Origin: Chryseobacterium aquaeductus
GTDB taxonomy: Bacteria; Bacteroidota; Bacteroidia; Flavobacteriales; Weeksellaceae
DNA: 64,000 bases
Reading direction: 5' to 3'
Assembly (NCBI RefSeq): GCF_905175375.1
Contig: NZ_CAJIMS010000001.1
Span: 744,001 to 808,000 of the forward strand
Of the stretch, positions 35,427 through 44,660 are shown one piece after another. Made by a program: the position numbers and the translations under genes. The notes beneath the pieces were generated by a model. That model ran no database searches, was not told the DNA's origin, and saw only the letters and a program-made list of their open reading frames with translations. Numbering within the stretch: the first letter of the stretch is position 1; each line of letters begins with the position of its first letter.

Positions 35427-36455
35427 ATGACAAAGAAAAATGCCACCATTTATGATATATCGAAGAAGCTAAACGTAAGTGTGGCAACGGTTTCCAGAGC
35501 ACTGAATGACAACCCGAGAATCAGCCAGGCAACCAAAGATCTTGTGGTAAAGACTGCCAAGGAAATGAATTACAAGCAGAATAATCTTGCTAAAGCATTA
35601 AAAAGCGGTGAAACCAAAAACGTAGGAATCATTGTTCCCTACATCAATACCAATTTTTTTTCGTCTGTCATCCGTGGAATTGAGGAAGAACTTTCCAATC
35701 ATGGCTATCACGTGATTATCTGCCAAAGTCATGAGGATGTTTTCACAGAAAAAAAACACCTCAACACACTTTTAAATGCACAAGTTGACGGAATTTTCAT
35801 GTCTGTTTCCAGAACTACCATTGATACAGAACATATTCAGCATATATTAAATACCACCAATACTCCTATCATTTTCTTCGACAGAAAGAAAGATATTCCC
35901 GGAATCAGCACTGTTACTATTGATGATTATAAAGCCGGATATATGGCAACAGAACATCTGATTGACGAAGGCTACAAAAATATCTGTCACTTAGCAGGAG
36001 ATCTGAATCTTGAGATTTACCAAAACCGTCTCAATGGTTATAAACAAGCTTTAATTGATCATCAATTTCAGGTAAAAGAAGAAAACATCATCTCTACCGG
36101 AAGTTCGATTGATGCCGGAATTGAAGCAATCAAAACTTTGTGGGACAGAAAATCGATTCCCGATGCAATATTTTCTGCCAGTGATTTTGCCGCTTTAGGT
36201 GCGTGTCAGGAATTAAAGAAACGAAAAATTAAAATCCCGCAGGAAGTTGCCGTTATAGGCTTTTCCAACGAGCCTTTTACCCAATTTATGGAGCTTCCAA
36301 TGAGTTCTATGGATCAGACCCCTGTGATCATGGGAAATATGGCGGGAAAGGTTTTTATTGATCATGTGAAAGATAATTCTTCAGGAGTTTCTATTGAGAA
36401 GAAAGTGGTTTTGGCACCTAAGATCATTATCAGAAAGTCTTCGAAGAGAAAGTAA
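35427..36455 (+). CDS. LacI family transcriptional regulator
   Basis: A 342-aa LacI/GalR-type regulator. The HTH is ATIYDISKKLNVSVATVSRAL, followed by the hinge NYKQNNLAKALKSGE. The periplasmic-binding-protein-like effector domain starts at VGIIVPYINTNFF and includes PIIFFDRK and DAIFSASDFAALGA. Its closeness to the uronate operon and the LacI-like palindromes in the kduI/susD control region point to a role in pectin or hexuronate use, with KDG or a uronate as a possible effector; this is inference. It is monocistronic. Confidence 0.88.
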   Translation: MTKKNATIYDISKKLNVSVATVSRALNDNPRISQATKDLVVKTAKEMNYKQNNLAKALKSGETKNVGIIVPYINTNFFSSVIRGIEEELSNHGYHVIICQSHEDVFTEKKHLNTLLNAQVDGIFMSVSRTTIDTEHIQHILNTTNTPIIFFDRKKDIPGISTVTIDDYKAGYMATEHLIDEGYKNICHLAGDLNLEIYQNRLNGYKQALIDHQFQVKEENIISTGSSIDAGIEAIKTLWDRKSIPDAIFSASDFAALGACQELKKRKIKIPQEVAVIGFSNEPFTQFMELPMSSMDQTPVIMGNMAGKVFIDHVKDNSSGVSIEKKVVLAPKIIIRKSSKRK

Positions 36456-36525
36456 TTTTTTTTTGTTTTAAGAATTTTTATTTTTAAGTACTTTTAGACT
36501 ACTCCACTTTTTTCTTTGAAAAAAT

Positions 36526-36683
36526 CCACCCCTTCAAGGGAGGGGAATTTTCTGGCGCATAAGTATGGAAAAGGCATCAGCATTTGAAAAATTAAAGTCA
36601 AATTTTCAACAAACAACTACCCGTGAAAAATTCCCCTCCTCCGGAGGGGTGACGAAAATTCGAAAGAATTTTTGACGGGGTGG
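36526..36683. repeat. Palindromic intergenic element with CCACCCC ends
   Basis: Ends are CCACCCC and GGGGTGG (perfectly inverted). Inside lie GGGAGGGGAATTTT and its inverse with a CTCC TCC GGAG hairpin. No coding capacity. Similar elements are common in this group of bacteria and look like non-autonomous mobile repeats. Confidence 0.55.
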
Positions 36684-36771
36684 TTTGTTTTCGCAGGAAG
36701 GTAGAGATGCTTTTTGTTTTAAAGTAAATTAAAATTGGCTACTACTTTTTATTTATTTATTTTTAATAAAA

Positions 36772-36806
36772 TATAGTTTGGATTAACTTCGTAAAGCCAA
36801 ACTATA
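36772..36806. promoter_or_regulatory. Inverted repeat upstream of the KAP NTPase gene
   Basis: TATAGTTTGG, 15 bp, CCAAACTATA: perfect 10-bp arms, ending 25 bp before the start codon. It could be an operator or a 5'-leader hairpin. Confidence 0.5.
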
Positions 36807-36831
36807 GCTTAAATATTTTAATAGCTATCAT

Positions 36832-38715
36832 ATGAACAATAAACATATAATTGAGTACTTAGAGTATTTCATTAATTCTGAAAATATCAATTTCGCAGTG
36901 TTACTAAAAGGAAATTGGGGCTCAGGTAAAACATTCTTTATAAAAAATTTACTTGAAAAATGGAGTACTCCCAACATTGCAGAAGATGAATTTATTGCTT
37001 TGAATCCGATTTATATATCACTAAATGGCTTGAGCTCCAAAAAGGAGATTATTCTAAAACTTAAAGAAAAAATTAATCCATTTTTGTATTCTAAAGGTGT
37101 AAAAGTGGCATCCTCAATATTTAAAGGCTTTATAAAATCTACATTAAAAATAGATTTCGATTATGATGGCGATGATAAAAATGATAGTAGCCTAAATATA
37201 AATTTTGATCCCATTTCAATTTTTAAAGCTGATAATGATAAGATTAAGGGTAATAGAATAATTATTTTCGATGATATTGAAAGGTGTAAAATTCCAGTAG
37301 ATGAAATATACGGATTTATCAATGATTTTGTTGAACATTCCAAATGTAGAATCATCCTAATTTCAGACGAAGATAAGATTATTGAGAGGGATGCTGAAGA
37401 AAAAAGTTTGGCTCCTTATTTAGCATTTAAGGAAAAAATAATTGGTCAAATTTTTGAGATAAAGCCTAATTCACAAGAAGCTATTGAATATTTTATAAAT
37501 TTATTAAGTAATGAAACAAAAACAATATTAGAGGATAACAAAAATTTAATATATTCAGTTTTTAATACTTCGAATAAAAAGAATCTTAGAGTTTTACAAC
37601 GTGCTTTATTTAACTATGAAAGGCTTTTAGGTATGATTGACCCAAAGTTAAAAGAAGATACTGAAAATTATAAATTATTAACTAAAAGTCTATTAGCTTT
37701 TTATTTAATATTTCACATCGAGTATAATACCGGAAATTTAGATATAGAGAACTTTCAACAACTATTTTTAAGTGATGAAAAAAAATATGATTTTCAAAAT
37801 TACGAAGAAGCAATTAAATCTTATTCTTTACTTCATTCAACAAAAATTTTTACTGCGGAAAATTTACTTCAATTTATCAGTCACGGAAATTATGAGATAT
37901 TAGTATCCGAAATCAATAATTGTTATATTTTCCGTCCAACAGAGGAGAGAAATTGGGAAAAATTATGGTATTGGAAATTTTTAAATGATAGCGATTTTAA
38001 AGATATATTACCAAAGGTAGAAATTGAGTTTTTTGAACAAAATACATTACATTTTACTGAAGTTTTACATGTTTCGGGTATATTACTTAATTTAATTGAT
38101 AATGAATTATATGATATTAAAACGAAGTCTGAAATAGTAAATCGAGCTAAAGAATTATTTTCAATTTCACAAGATCTTGAAAAAGTAGAAGATTTACATT
38201 TGATATTAAGAGGGACTTGGAGAAAATCTTATGCCTCAGAAAACACTTTGGAATTTCAAGAAATATTAAATTCATTTAAAGATTTCATCAAACTTAGTCA
38301 AGCTAAATCGACAAGTGATTTTGTAGAAATTACACTGTATAATTTAAATAATGATAATATTGATGATTTATATGAATCTTTTAAAAAATATGATTGGGCT
38401 ACAAGAAATATTTTAGAAAGAACAGCAATATTTAAAAACATTTCAGCAGAAAAATTCTCAGAAATAATATTTAATTTAAATAATGAAGCAATTTTTAACT
38501 TTAACGGATATTTAAATTATCGGTATTTCCCCGAAAGAACATATGTAAATTTGAAAATTGAGGATTATCATAAAGCAGAATTCGAATTCATAAATTCTCT
38601 CAGAATAAATTTAATAGAGATGCACTCAAGTTTAGGAGATGAACCAATTAAGGCAAAAACTGTTAAAAATTTAATAGAAGATTTAGAAAAAATTTCTATG
38701 AGATTAAATAATTAA
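36832..38715 (+). CDS. KAP-type P-loop NTPase
   Basis: A 627-aa protein with Walker A GNWGSGKT (27-34) and Walker B RIIIFDDIER (142-151), the layout of the KAP P-loop NTPase group. The group includes many proteins of phage-defence and mobile islands. The C-terminal 400 residues are helical and unassigned, and no clear membrane helices are seen, unlike classical KAP proteins. The gene is visibly more AT-rich than its neighbours, and with flanking repeats this suggests recent acquisition. It stands alone, between a regulator and the uronate operon, with no partner gene. Confidence 0.75.
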   Translation: MNNKHIIEYLEYFINSENINFAVLLKGNWGSGKTFFIKNLLEKWSTPNIAEDEFIALNPIYISLNGLSSKKEIILKLKEKINPFLYSKGVKVASSIFKGFIKSTLKIDFDYDGDDKNDSSLNINFDPISIFKADNDKIKGNRIIIFDDIERCKIPVDEIYGFINDFVEHSKCRIILISDEDKIIERDAEEKSLAPYLAFKEKIIGQIFEIKPNSQEAIEYFINLLSNETKTILEDNKNLIYSVFNTSNKKNLRVLQRALFNYERLLGMIDPKLKEDTENYKLLTKSLLAFYLIFHIEYNTGNLDIENFQQLFLSDEKKYDFQNYEEAIKSYSLLHSTKIFTAENLLQFISHGNYEILVSEINNCYIFRPTEERNWEKLWYWKFLNDSDFKDILPKVEIEFFEQNTLHFTEVLHVSGILLNLIDNELYDIKTKSEIVNRAKELFSISQDLEKVEDLHLILRGTWRKSYASENTLEFQEILNSFKDFIKLSQAKSTSDFVEITLYNLNNDNIDDLYESFKKYDWATRNILERTAIFKNISAEKFSEIIFNLNNEAIFNFNGYLNYRYFPERTYVNLKIEDYHKAEFEFINSLRINLIEMHSSLGDEPIKAKTVKNLIEDLEKISMRLNN

Positions 38716-38801
38716 TAATACTGTTAATACTCAAGATTAAGAGATAAAATATAGAATTAGCAAGTTGTATTAAAAATAATATGTATTAATTACTAATACA
38801 A

Positions 38802-38838
38802 AAAGAAAATGCTCCTCACCGAAGTAAGAAGCATTTTC
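38802..38838 (-). terminator. Terminator of the uronate operon
   Basis: GAAAATGCT / AGCATTTTC stem continued through small mismatches to a CGAA loop; T-rich tail on the minus strand. About 30 bp after the uxaA stop. Confidence 0.75.
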
Positions 38839-38867
38839 AACCCTAATATTTAATTATCATTAACCCA

Positions 38868-40481
38868 TTACAGAGAGACTCCTCGTCTCCATGGAATGAA
38901 ATCATTCTGATTAAGAACGTCTGCTTTGGTTTTTACTTCGCCGCTGGCTACGTTGATGATGAGTTCCAGAAGTTCGTCTGCCGCTTCAGGAATTGTTTTT
39001 TCTCCGCTGATTACGGTCCCTGCGTTGAAATCAATAATGTCTGACATTTTTTCTGCCAAAATCGTGTTGGAAGAAATCTTCACAACCGGCGCAATAGGAT
39101 TTCCCATCGGAGTTCCAAGACCTGTCGTGAAAAGCACTACTGTTGCACCTGAACCGACTAAAGCAGTTGTACATTCGGCATCATTTCCGGGAGTACACAG
39201 AAGATTCAGACCTGGTTTTGTGGCGTATTCTGTAAAATCGAGAACTTCCACGATTGGTGCAGCTCCGCCTTTTTTGGACGCTCCTGCAGATTTCATGGCA
39301 TCGGTAATTAAACCGTCTTTGATGTTTCCGGGAGACGGATTCATATCAAATCCTGAACCTGCCGCAACCACAGAGGCTTCAAAATCTTTCATCAGTTTCA
39401 GGAACTTTACACCGTCTTCATCGTTGACGCAACGGTTGACCAGCTCCTGCTCTACTCCACACAATTCAGGGAACTCGGCCAGCATGGTTGTTCCGCCAAC
39501 TGCCGCCATAATATCTGAAACTTCACCCAAAACAGGGTTTGCAGAAATTCCTGAGAAACCGTCTGAACCTCCACATTCCAAACCAATATTCAGTTTGGTA
39601 ATTGATGCCGGTTTTCTCTCTATTTCGTTGGCTTTTTTAATACCTTCATAAGAATCTTTAATAACGCCGGTCAGCATTTCATCGATAGTACCCGATTTTT
39701 GCTGTTCGTAAACGACGATTGGTTTTTTGTTATTTGGAGCCAATGCATGTAATGAATCCATGAAAATCTGAACCTGAAGATTCTGACAACCTAAGCTGAG
39801 AACCGTAGCTCCGGCAACATTTGGGTTGTTGACATATCCTGCAAACAATCTTCCCAAAGCTTCAGCATCCTGACGAATTCCGCCACAACCGCCTTGGTGC
39901 GTGATAAATCTTGCATCGATATTTTTAAATATTCTTGTATCCGTTTGTTCTTCTTCAACTTCAACAGTTGCGCCGCCGTTTAATAACGAACGCAGTAACA
40001 ATTGATGTTTGCTCGCTTTATCGTGAAGCAATTCTTTTTCAAAAATATCCTTCAGTGTTTCTATATTCTTGTTTTCGCAAAATACCAACGGGAAAAATAG
40101 CCAAACGTTTTCTGTTCCCACCTGTCCGTCTTCGCGGTGATAGCCCATAAAAGTACGGTCTTTCCACTTGTCAACATTGGGTGGAGTCCAGCCCAAAGTA
40201 GCGGTTTTGCCGACCACTTTTGCACTTTGGTGCTTTACGTTTTCGGTAGTAATAACTTCGCCTTGTTTAATAGATTGGTTGGCTTTTCCAACGATGACGC
40301 CATACATTAAAATATGGTCGCCATCCTCAAAATCTACGGCAGCGAATTTATGTTTTGCTTTAATATCTTTAAGAATCGTATAATCTGTACCGTCTAAGTG
40401 CACCGATTCTCCGGCAGGTAAATCCAACAGCGCTACAATAACGTTGTCTTTGGGATTTACTTTCAGTACTTTCTTTTGCAT
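38868..40481 (-). CDS. uxaA: Altronate dehydratase
   Basis: UxaA dehydrates D-altronate to 2-keto-3-deoxy-D-gluconate (KDG), the last step of the galacturonate isomerase pathway. The 537-aa protein has an N-terminal SAF domain (about residues 10-90) and a C-terminal dehydratase domain. Marks are MGYHREDGQVGTENVW, the cysteine-containing GGCGGIRQDAEALG and LECGGSDGFSGISANP. The galactarate dehydratase GarD shares the fold, but the neighbours uxaB and uxaC favour altronate. It is the last gene of the operon, 6 bp after uxaB. Confidence 0.92.
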   Translation of the reverse strand: MQKKVLKVNPKDNVIVALLDLPAGESVHLDGTDYTILKDIKAKHKFAAVDFEDGDHILMYGVIVGKANQSIKQGEVITTENVKHQSAKVVGKTATLGWTPPNVDKWKDRTFMGYHREDGQVGTENVWLFFPLVFCENKNIETLKDIFEKELLHDKASKHQLLLRSLLNGGATVEVEEEQTDTRIFKNIDARFITHQGGCGGIRQDAEALGRLFAGYVNNPNVAGATVLSLGCQNLQVQIFMDSLHALAPNNKKPIVVYEQQKSGTIDEMLTGVIKDSYEGIKKANEIERKPASITKLNIGLECGGSDGFSGISANPVLGEVSDIMAAVGGTTMLAEFPELCGVEQELVNRCVNDEDGVKFLKLMKDFEASVVAAGSGFDMNPSPGNIKDGLITDAMKSAGASKKGGAAPIVEVLDFTEYATKPGLNLLCTPGNDAECTTALVGSGATVVLFTTGLGTPMGNPIAPVVKISSNTILAEKMSDIIDFNAGTVISGEKTIPEAADELLELIINVASGEVKTKADVLNQNDFIPWRRGVSL

Positions 40482-40487
40482 GATTGT

Positions 40488-41951
40488 TTAAGAATAAAAT
40501 TGAATAAAATTTTTGTAGGCAGTTTCCATGTCATTGTGATCGATTTCGTACAATGCTTTTGCTACTGCTGCTTTCAGGCCTTCAACCTTTGTAAGGTCGG
40601 TATCCCAGAACAGTTCTTCGCTTAACGCCTGTTCTGAAACGACTTCATAATCTTCGTTTTTCCAGATTTCTTTGAATCTGTTTACGATTGCTTCTTCTTC
40701 ATTCAGAGGAAAAGATTTTTCACCAAAACTTCCCTGATAGAATCTGATTAAACTTGCCAGAGAGAACGTTAAGTTCAACGGAAGTTTGTTATTTCTTTCA
40801 ACATACGTCAACAAACTCGGAACGACTCTTACTTTAAATTTAGATACAAAATATAAAGCGATGCTTGCCAAATGATGCTTGATGAAAGGATTTCTGAATC
40901 GATCGAAAACTTCTTCCGCAAATTCTTTCAGTTCAGTTTCATCTAAACCTAAAGTCTGATTGACTTCATTAAATATCGATTCGCTTAAAAAAGTTCCGAT
41001 AAACTGGTCATCAATCGCTTCTTTCACGATTTCTTTTCCTGCTAAAATTGCCGGAGCCAACATCAAAGTATGTCCGCCATTCAAAATTCTTACTTTTCTT
41101 AAACGGTACGGCTGAATATCATCGACCACCAAAATCTGTTCGTTGATCTGATCGAAAGGAATTCTCTGTTTTAAATCTTCACCTCCCTGAATCACCCACA
41201 AAAGGAATGTTTCTGAAACCACCATCATCGGATCTTCATAATCCAACTGGTCTTCGTAAGTTGCAGCGTCATCTTTCGGATAACCCGGAACAATTCTGTC
41301 GACCAAAGTATTGTGGAAATGATTACTTTTTTCAACCCATTCTGCAAAACCTTCGTCTAAGTTCCAAAGTTTTGCATATTTTAAAATAATTCCTTTTAAA
41401 ACAATTGCATTTTCTTCAATCAGCTCGCAAGGAATAATTCTTAAACCTTTATCTTCCGCTCCATTGAAATGCTTGTATCTTTCATGAAGTAAAACCGCTA
41501 CTTTCGCAGGGAAATTTTTGTGCGGACCTTCGTAGGTATTTTCAGTTTCGTCGTAAGCAATTCCGGTTTCGGTTGTATTTGAAAATACAAATTCAAGCTC
41601 TTCTTCTTTTGCTAATTCCAGGAAACTATTGTAATCTACATAAGGATTGATTGACTTCTGAATCACTGAAATCACACATTTCTCATCGATGATTTCTCCT
41701 TTTTTGATTCCTCTTGAAAATAATGTGTACAGATTTCCCTGTTCTTCAAGCTTGTGAACTGAACCGTTTGGTGTAGGCTGTACATTGACAATTCCAGCAT
41801 TGAAATCTGCTTCTTTATTAAGTTTATCAATCACATAATCAGTAAATCCGCGCATGAAGTTTCCTCCCCCGAACTGTACGATTTTAATTGGTAATTTTGT
41901 ATTGAGTCCGCTATTTTGGCGGTTTAATTGTTGTTTTGTCTGATTTTCCAT
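40488..41951 (-). CDS. uxaB: Tagaturonate reductase
   Basis: UxaB reduces D-tagaturonate to D-altronate with NADH. The 487-aa protein belongs to the long-chain mannitol dehydrogenase family. The nucleotide motif is IVQFGGGNFMRGFTDYV near residue 24, and the substrate domain shows RIVPGYPKDD and the lysine region RKVRILNGGHT. Fructuronate reductase (UxuB) is the close alternative; the presence of uxaA and absence of uxuA nearby support tagaturonate. A 301-bp gap rich in repeats separates it from exuT. Confidence 0.9.
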   Translation of the reverse strand: MENQTKQQLNRQNSGLNTKLPIKIVQFGGGNFMRGFTDYVIDKLNKEADFNAGIVNVQPTPNGSVHKLEEQGNLYTLFSRGIKKGEIIDEKCVISVIQKSINPYVDYNSFLELAKEEELEFVFSNTTETGIAYDETENTYEGPHKNFPAKVAVLLHERYKHFNGAEDKGLRIIPCELIEENAIVLKGIILKYAKLWNLDEGFAEWVEKSNHFHNTLVDRIVPGYPKDDAATYEDQLDYEDPMMVVSETFLLWVIQGGEDLKQRIPFDQINEQILVVDDIQPYRLRKVRILNGGHTLMLAPAILAGKEIVKEAIDDQFIGTFLSESIFNEVNQTLGLDETELKEFAEEVFDRFRNPFIKHHLASIALYFVSKFKVRVVPSLLTYVERNNKLPLNLTFSLASLIRFYQGSFGEKSFPLNEEEAIVNRFKEIWKNEDYEVVSEQALSEELFWDTDLTKVEGLKAAVAKALYEIDHNDMETAYKNFIQFYS

Positions 41952-42017
41952 TTTTCTAATTTGAATTAAATTGTGTTTTTAATTCTGTTAAATCTTTATG
42001 CGGAATGCTTTTTTTAA

Positions 42018-42095
42018 ACGCAAAGTCCGCGAAGATTTTTTTTAAATGCTTGATGTATATTTTTAAGTTCGCAAAGGCGTTTCACTCAGCTAAGA
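42018..42095. repeat. Dispersed repeat CGCAAAG family, copy B
   Basis: ACGCAAAGTCCGCGAAGATT, T run, TTCGCAAAGGCGTTTCACTC: same outline as the copy at 20611. It lies inside the uronate operon next to the AACCATTAAG element. Confidence 0.7.
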
Positions 42096-42120
42096 GCGCT
42101 ACAACATTTATTTCTACTTG

Positions 42121-42240
42121 AACCATTAAGATTTATTAAGGAGTTAAGGTTAGTTAAGAGAAATAAATTTCTTAAGCTTGCACTTCAATTTGCCTGCAAA
42201 TCCTTAATCTTTCTTAACTTCTTAATTCTCCTTAATGGTT
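42121..42240. repeat. Inverted-repeat element AACCATTAAG, copy 1
   Basis: Ends AACCATTAAG and CTTAATGGTT are inverse complements, and the inner arms (GGAGTTAAG / CTTAATTCTCC) also pair, giving a long imperfect hairpin. Copies 2 and 3 lie at 45990-46113 and 55935-56091. Confidence 0.75.
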
Positions 42241-42252
42241 TAAATTTTATTT

Positions 42253-43788
42253 CTATTTACTAATCACCTTATATTTTGGAACCAATGATTTCATTACGAC
42301 CCATGCAATAAGATAAGCGACTGCACAGATGGAGAAAATAATCATGTATCCTGTATTGATTCCGTCTACTACTACAGCGCCAGATTTTTCTAATTGCTCA
42401 AAAAATCCGTCTGGTAATCTTTCATCAACGTACTGAGGATATTTTTCCAACAACGGAACTCCGTCAACGGTTGACCAAGCTTTGTGAGAATGATCAAATA
42501 AAACTCCTGAAGATTTATTAATGATAAAAGAACCTATTCCTCCTGCCATTCCACCAATTCCTGTGATGGTTGCAATTGCTTTTTTAGGGAACATATCGCC
42601 AACTGTTGAGAAGATATTTGCTGACCAAGCTTGGTGAGCCGCTCCTGCGATACCGATAATTAAAACCGGAAGCCAATAAGTGATTGTTCCTAAAGGTTGT
42701 GCTAAAAGTGCCAATAAAGGGAAAAATGCGAAGATCAACATCGCTTTCATTCTTCCGTTGTAAGCGTTCATTCCTTTCTTTTCAACAAAATATTTTGGAA
42801 GCCATCCGCCGATAATGGATAGTAAAGTAATCATGTACAATACGAATAAAGGCAATGCACTTTCTGTAGAATCCATTCCGTATACCGAACTTAAGTAAGC
42901 CGGAGTCCAGAATAAAAAGAACCACCAAACACCGTCTGTCATAAATTTACCGAAAGCAAAAGCCCAGGTTTGTCTGTAGCTGAAACATTCTTTAAACGTA
43001 AATACTTTTTCCGGAACTGATTTATCTTCGTTGGGAAGATCGTCCTGATCCTGATTGATATACGTTAATTCATGCTCGTTAACTCTTTTGTGTAAATGAG
43101 GTTTTTTGTAAACGAAAACCCAAAGTCCCATCCAGACAAATCCTAAAGCACCAATAATGATAAACGCCCATTCCCAACCCATTGATTTTGCAATAAATGG
43201 AATTGTTAGCGGTGCTGCCAAAGCTCCAACCGTAGCTCCAGCATTCCAGATACTTGTAGAAAATGCTCTGTCTTTTTTAGGGAAATATTCTGCCGTAGTT
43301 TTGATTGCCGCCGGGAAATTTCCTGCCTCACCAATAGCCAATACGAAACGTGCAAAAACAAATAACGTGACACTCGTACTGATGATTGCAGAAGTGTTAG
43401 AAACTGTTCCGATCAATTCTTTAGAACCGTGAAAACCTGCCGTCCAAGTTCCGGTAAGAATTCCTGACGTCGCGATTCCACAGAACGCGTGTAAAACTGC
43501 ACCAACAGACCAAACTCCGATTGCCCAAAGGAAACCTTTTTTGGTATCCATGAAATCCACGAACTTTCCAGCGAAAAGCATTCCCACTGCATAAAATATA
43601 GAGAATAATGCGGTGATGTTTCCGTAATCGTTGTTATTCCAGTGAAATTCTGGTGCGATAAAATCTTTCCACGTCAAAGATAAAACCTGACGATCCAGAT
43701 AATTGATCGTGGTGGCGAGAAATAACAGGAGACAAATCGTCCATCTGTATTGTGTCGGCTTAAGAGATTTAACTGAACTCATAGTCAA
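42253..43788 (-). CDS. exuT: Hexuronate transporter, MFS
   Basis: A 511-aa major facilitator with about 12 membrane helices, of the anion:cation symporter group that includes ExuT. Marks are TINYLDRQVLSL in helix 1, FARFVLAIGEAGNFPAAIK (the GEAxxFP motif) and DGVWWFFLFWTPAYL in the second half. It should carry galacturonate and related hexuronates across the inner membrane. The C-terminal part has an extra loop of about 40 residues between the last helices. It starts 5 bp after eda. Confidence 0.92.
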   Translation of the reverse strand: MTMSSVKSLKPTQYRWTICLLLFLATTINYLDRQVLSLTWKDFIAPEFHWNNNDYGNITALFSIFYAVGMLFAGKFVDFMDTKKGFLWAIGVWSVGAVLHAFCGIATSGILTGTWTAGFHGSKELIGTVSNTSAIISTSVTLFVFARFVLAIGEAGNFPAAIKTTAEYFPKKDRAFSTSIWNAGATVGALAAPLTIPFIAKSMGWEWAFIIIGALGFVWMGLWVFVYKKPHLHKRVNEHELTYINQDQDDLPNEDKSVPEKVFTFKECFSYRQTWAFAFGKFMTDGVWWFFLFWTPAYLSSVYGMDSTESALPLFVLYMITLLSIIGGWLPKYFVEKKGMNAYNGRMKAMLIFAFFPLLALLAQPLGTITYWLPVLIIGIAGAAHQAWSANIFSTVGDMFPKKAIATITGIGGMAGGIGSFIINKSSGVLFDHSHKAWSTVDGVPLLEKYPQYVDERLPDGFFEQLEKSGAVVVDGINTGYMIIFSICAVAYLIAWVVMKSLVPKYKVISK

Positions 43789-43793
43789 TTTAT

Positions 43794-44453
43794 TTATTTT
43801 AAAGTCTGAATAATATCCAGCACTTTTTTGGTTTCATGTTCTATCGTCTTATAGTCTTTTGCAAGCATCAATTCTTTGCTTACGAGCTTGCTGCCCATTC
43901 CCACAGCAGAAACTCCGGCTTTGAACCAGCTTTCAATACTTTCTTTTGTAGTATCAACACCTCCGGTCGGCATAAATTTCAGATTGGGGAAAACATCTTT
44001 GATGGCACTCATAAATCCTGGTCCCAAAGCGTTTCCTGGGAATAATTTAATGAAAGTTACACCTGCAGTTTCCGCCGCAATAATTTCGGTAGGTGTCATA
44101 CAACCCGGACTGTACAATAAGTCTTTCGGAATTAAAAACGCTGCAACTTCCGCTACAAAACCTGGACTGATAAAGAAATCTGCTCCCGCTTTGTAATATT
44201 CTTCAGCTTGTTTTACATTTTTGATGGTTCCGATTCCCAGTAGCATTTCAGGCATTTCAGCATTACGAATTTCTACCATTTTTGTGAAATTACTCAACGC
44301 AGCTTCTCCACGGCTGGTGTATTCTACCGCACGGATTCCTGCTTTGTAAAGCGATCTCAATATTTCTAAAGTTACCGTTTCATCAGCATTGTAATACAGA
44401 GGCAAAGCTCCTTGATTGATGATGGTGTTTGTAACCAATTGAATTTTTGTCAT
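43794..44453 (-). CDS. eda: KDPG / KHG aldolase
   Basis: Eda cleaves 2-keto-3-deoxy-6-phosphogluconate into pyruvate and glyceraldehyde 3-phosphate. The 219-aa class I aldolase shows the catalytic Glu in AVEYTSRG, MLLGIGTIKN, the FFISPGF strand, and the Schiff-base lysine in FIKLFPGNALGP. FMPTGGVDTTKES is the phosphate site. It completes KDG breakdown after KdgK, encoded upstream. The gap to kdgK (366 bp) is filled with two-hairpin repeats, which may lower or process the transcript. Confidence 0.92.
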   Translation of the reverse strand: MTKIQLVTNTIINQGALPLYYNADETVTLEILRSLYKAGIRAVEYTSRGEAALSNFTKMVEIRNAEMPEMLLGIGTIKNVKQAEEYYKAGADFFISPGFVAEVAAFLIPKDLLYSPGCMTPTEIIAAETAGVTFIKLFPGNALGPGFMSAIKDVFPNLKFMPTGGVDTTKESIESWFKAGVSAVGMGSKLVSKELMLAKDYKTIEHETKKVLDIIQTLK

Positions 44454-44485
44454 TTTGTTTTAATTATTTTGTTAAAATAATCTTT

Positions 44486-44660
44486 GATGGGGTTTTTATC
44501 CATCCTTTGGTATGCTGTTCCCTTTGGGGACTTTACTAAAATTTGATTTTCTTCCACCCTTTAGGGTTGGGGAAAAGAAGAAAATTGGATTTTATTTGAT
44601 AGGATTTTATCCTATCCTTTGTTAGATCGTTCCATCGGAACTTTCTATGCTGTTTTTTTG
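44486..44660. repeat. Two-hairpin dispersed repeat, copies 2 and 3
   Basis: Copy 2: GATGG...CCATC (44486-44504), CTTTGGTATGCTG, then GTTCCC TTT GGGGAC. Copy 3: GATAGGAT TTT ATCCTATC (44598-44616), CTTTGTTAGATC, then GTTCC ATC GGAAC. Arm sequences differ between copies but stay paired, as in the copy at 15402. Confidence 0.65.

Noticed and set aside
38926..39651. Open frame of 241 codons on the plus strand
   Set aside because: It lies fully antisense to uxaA, whose product has clear motifs along its whole length; the plus-strand translation has no recognisable domain.
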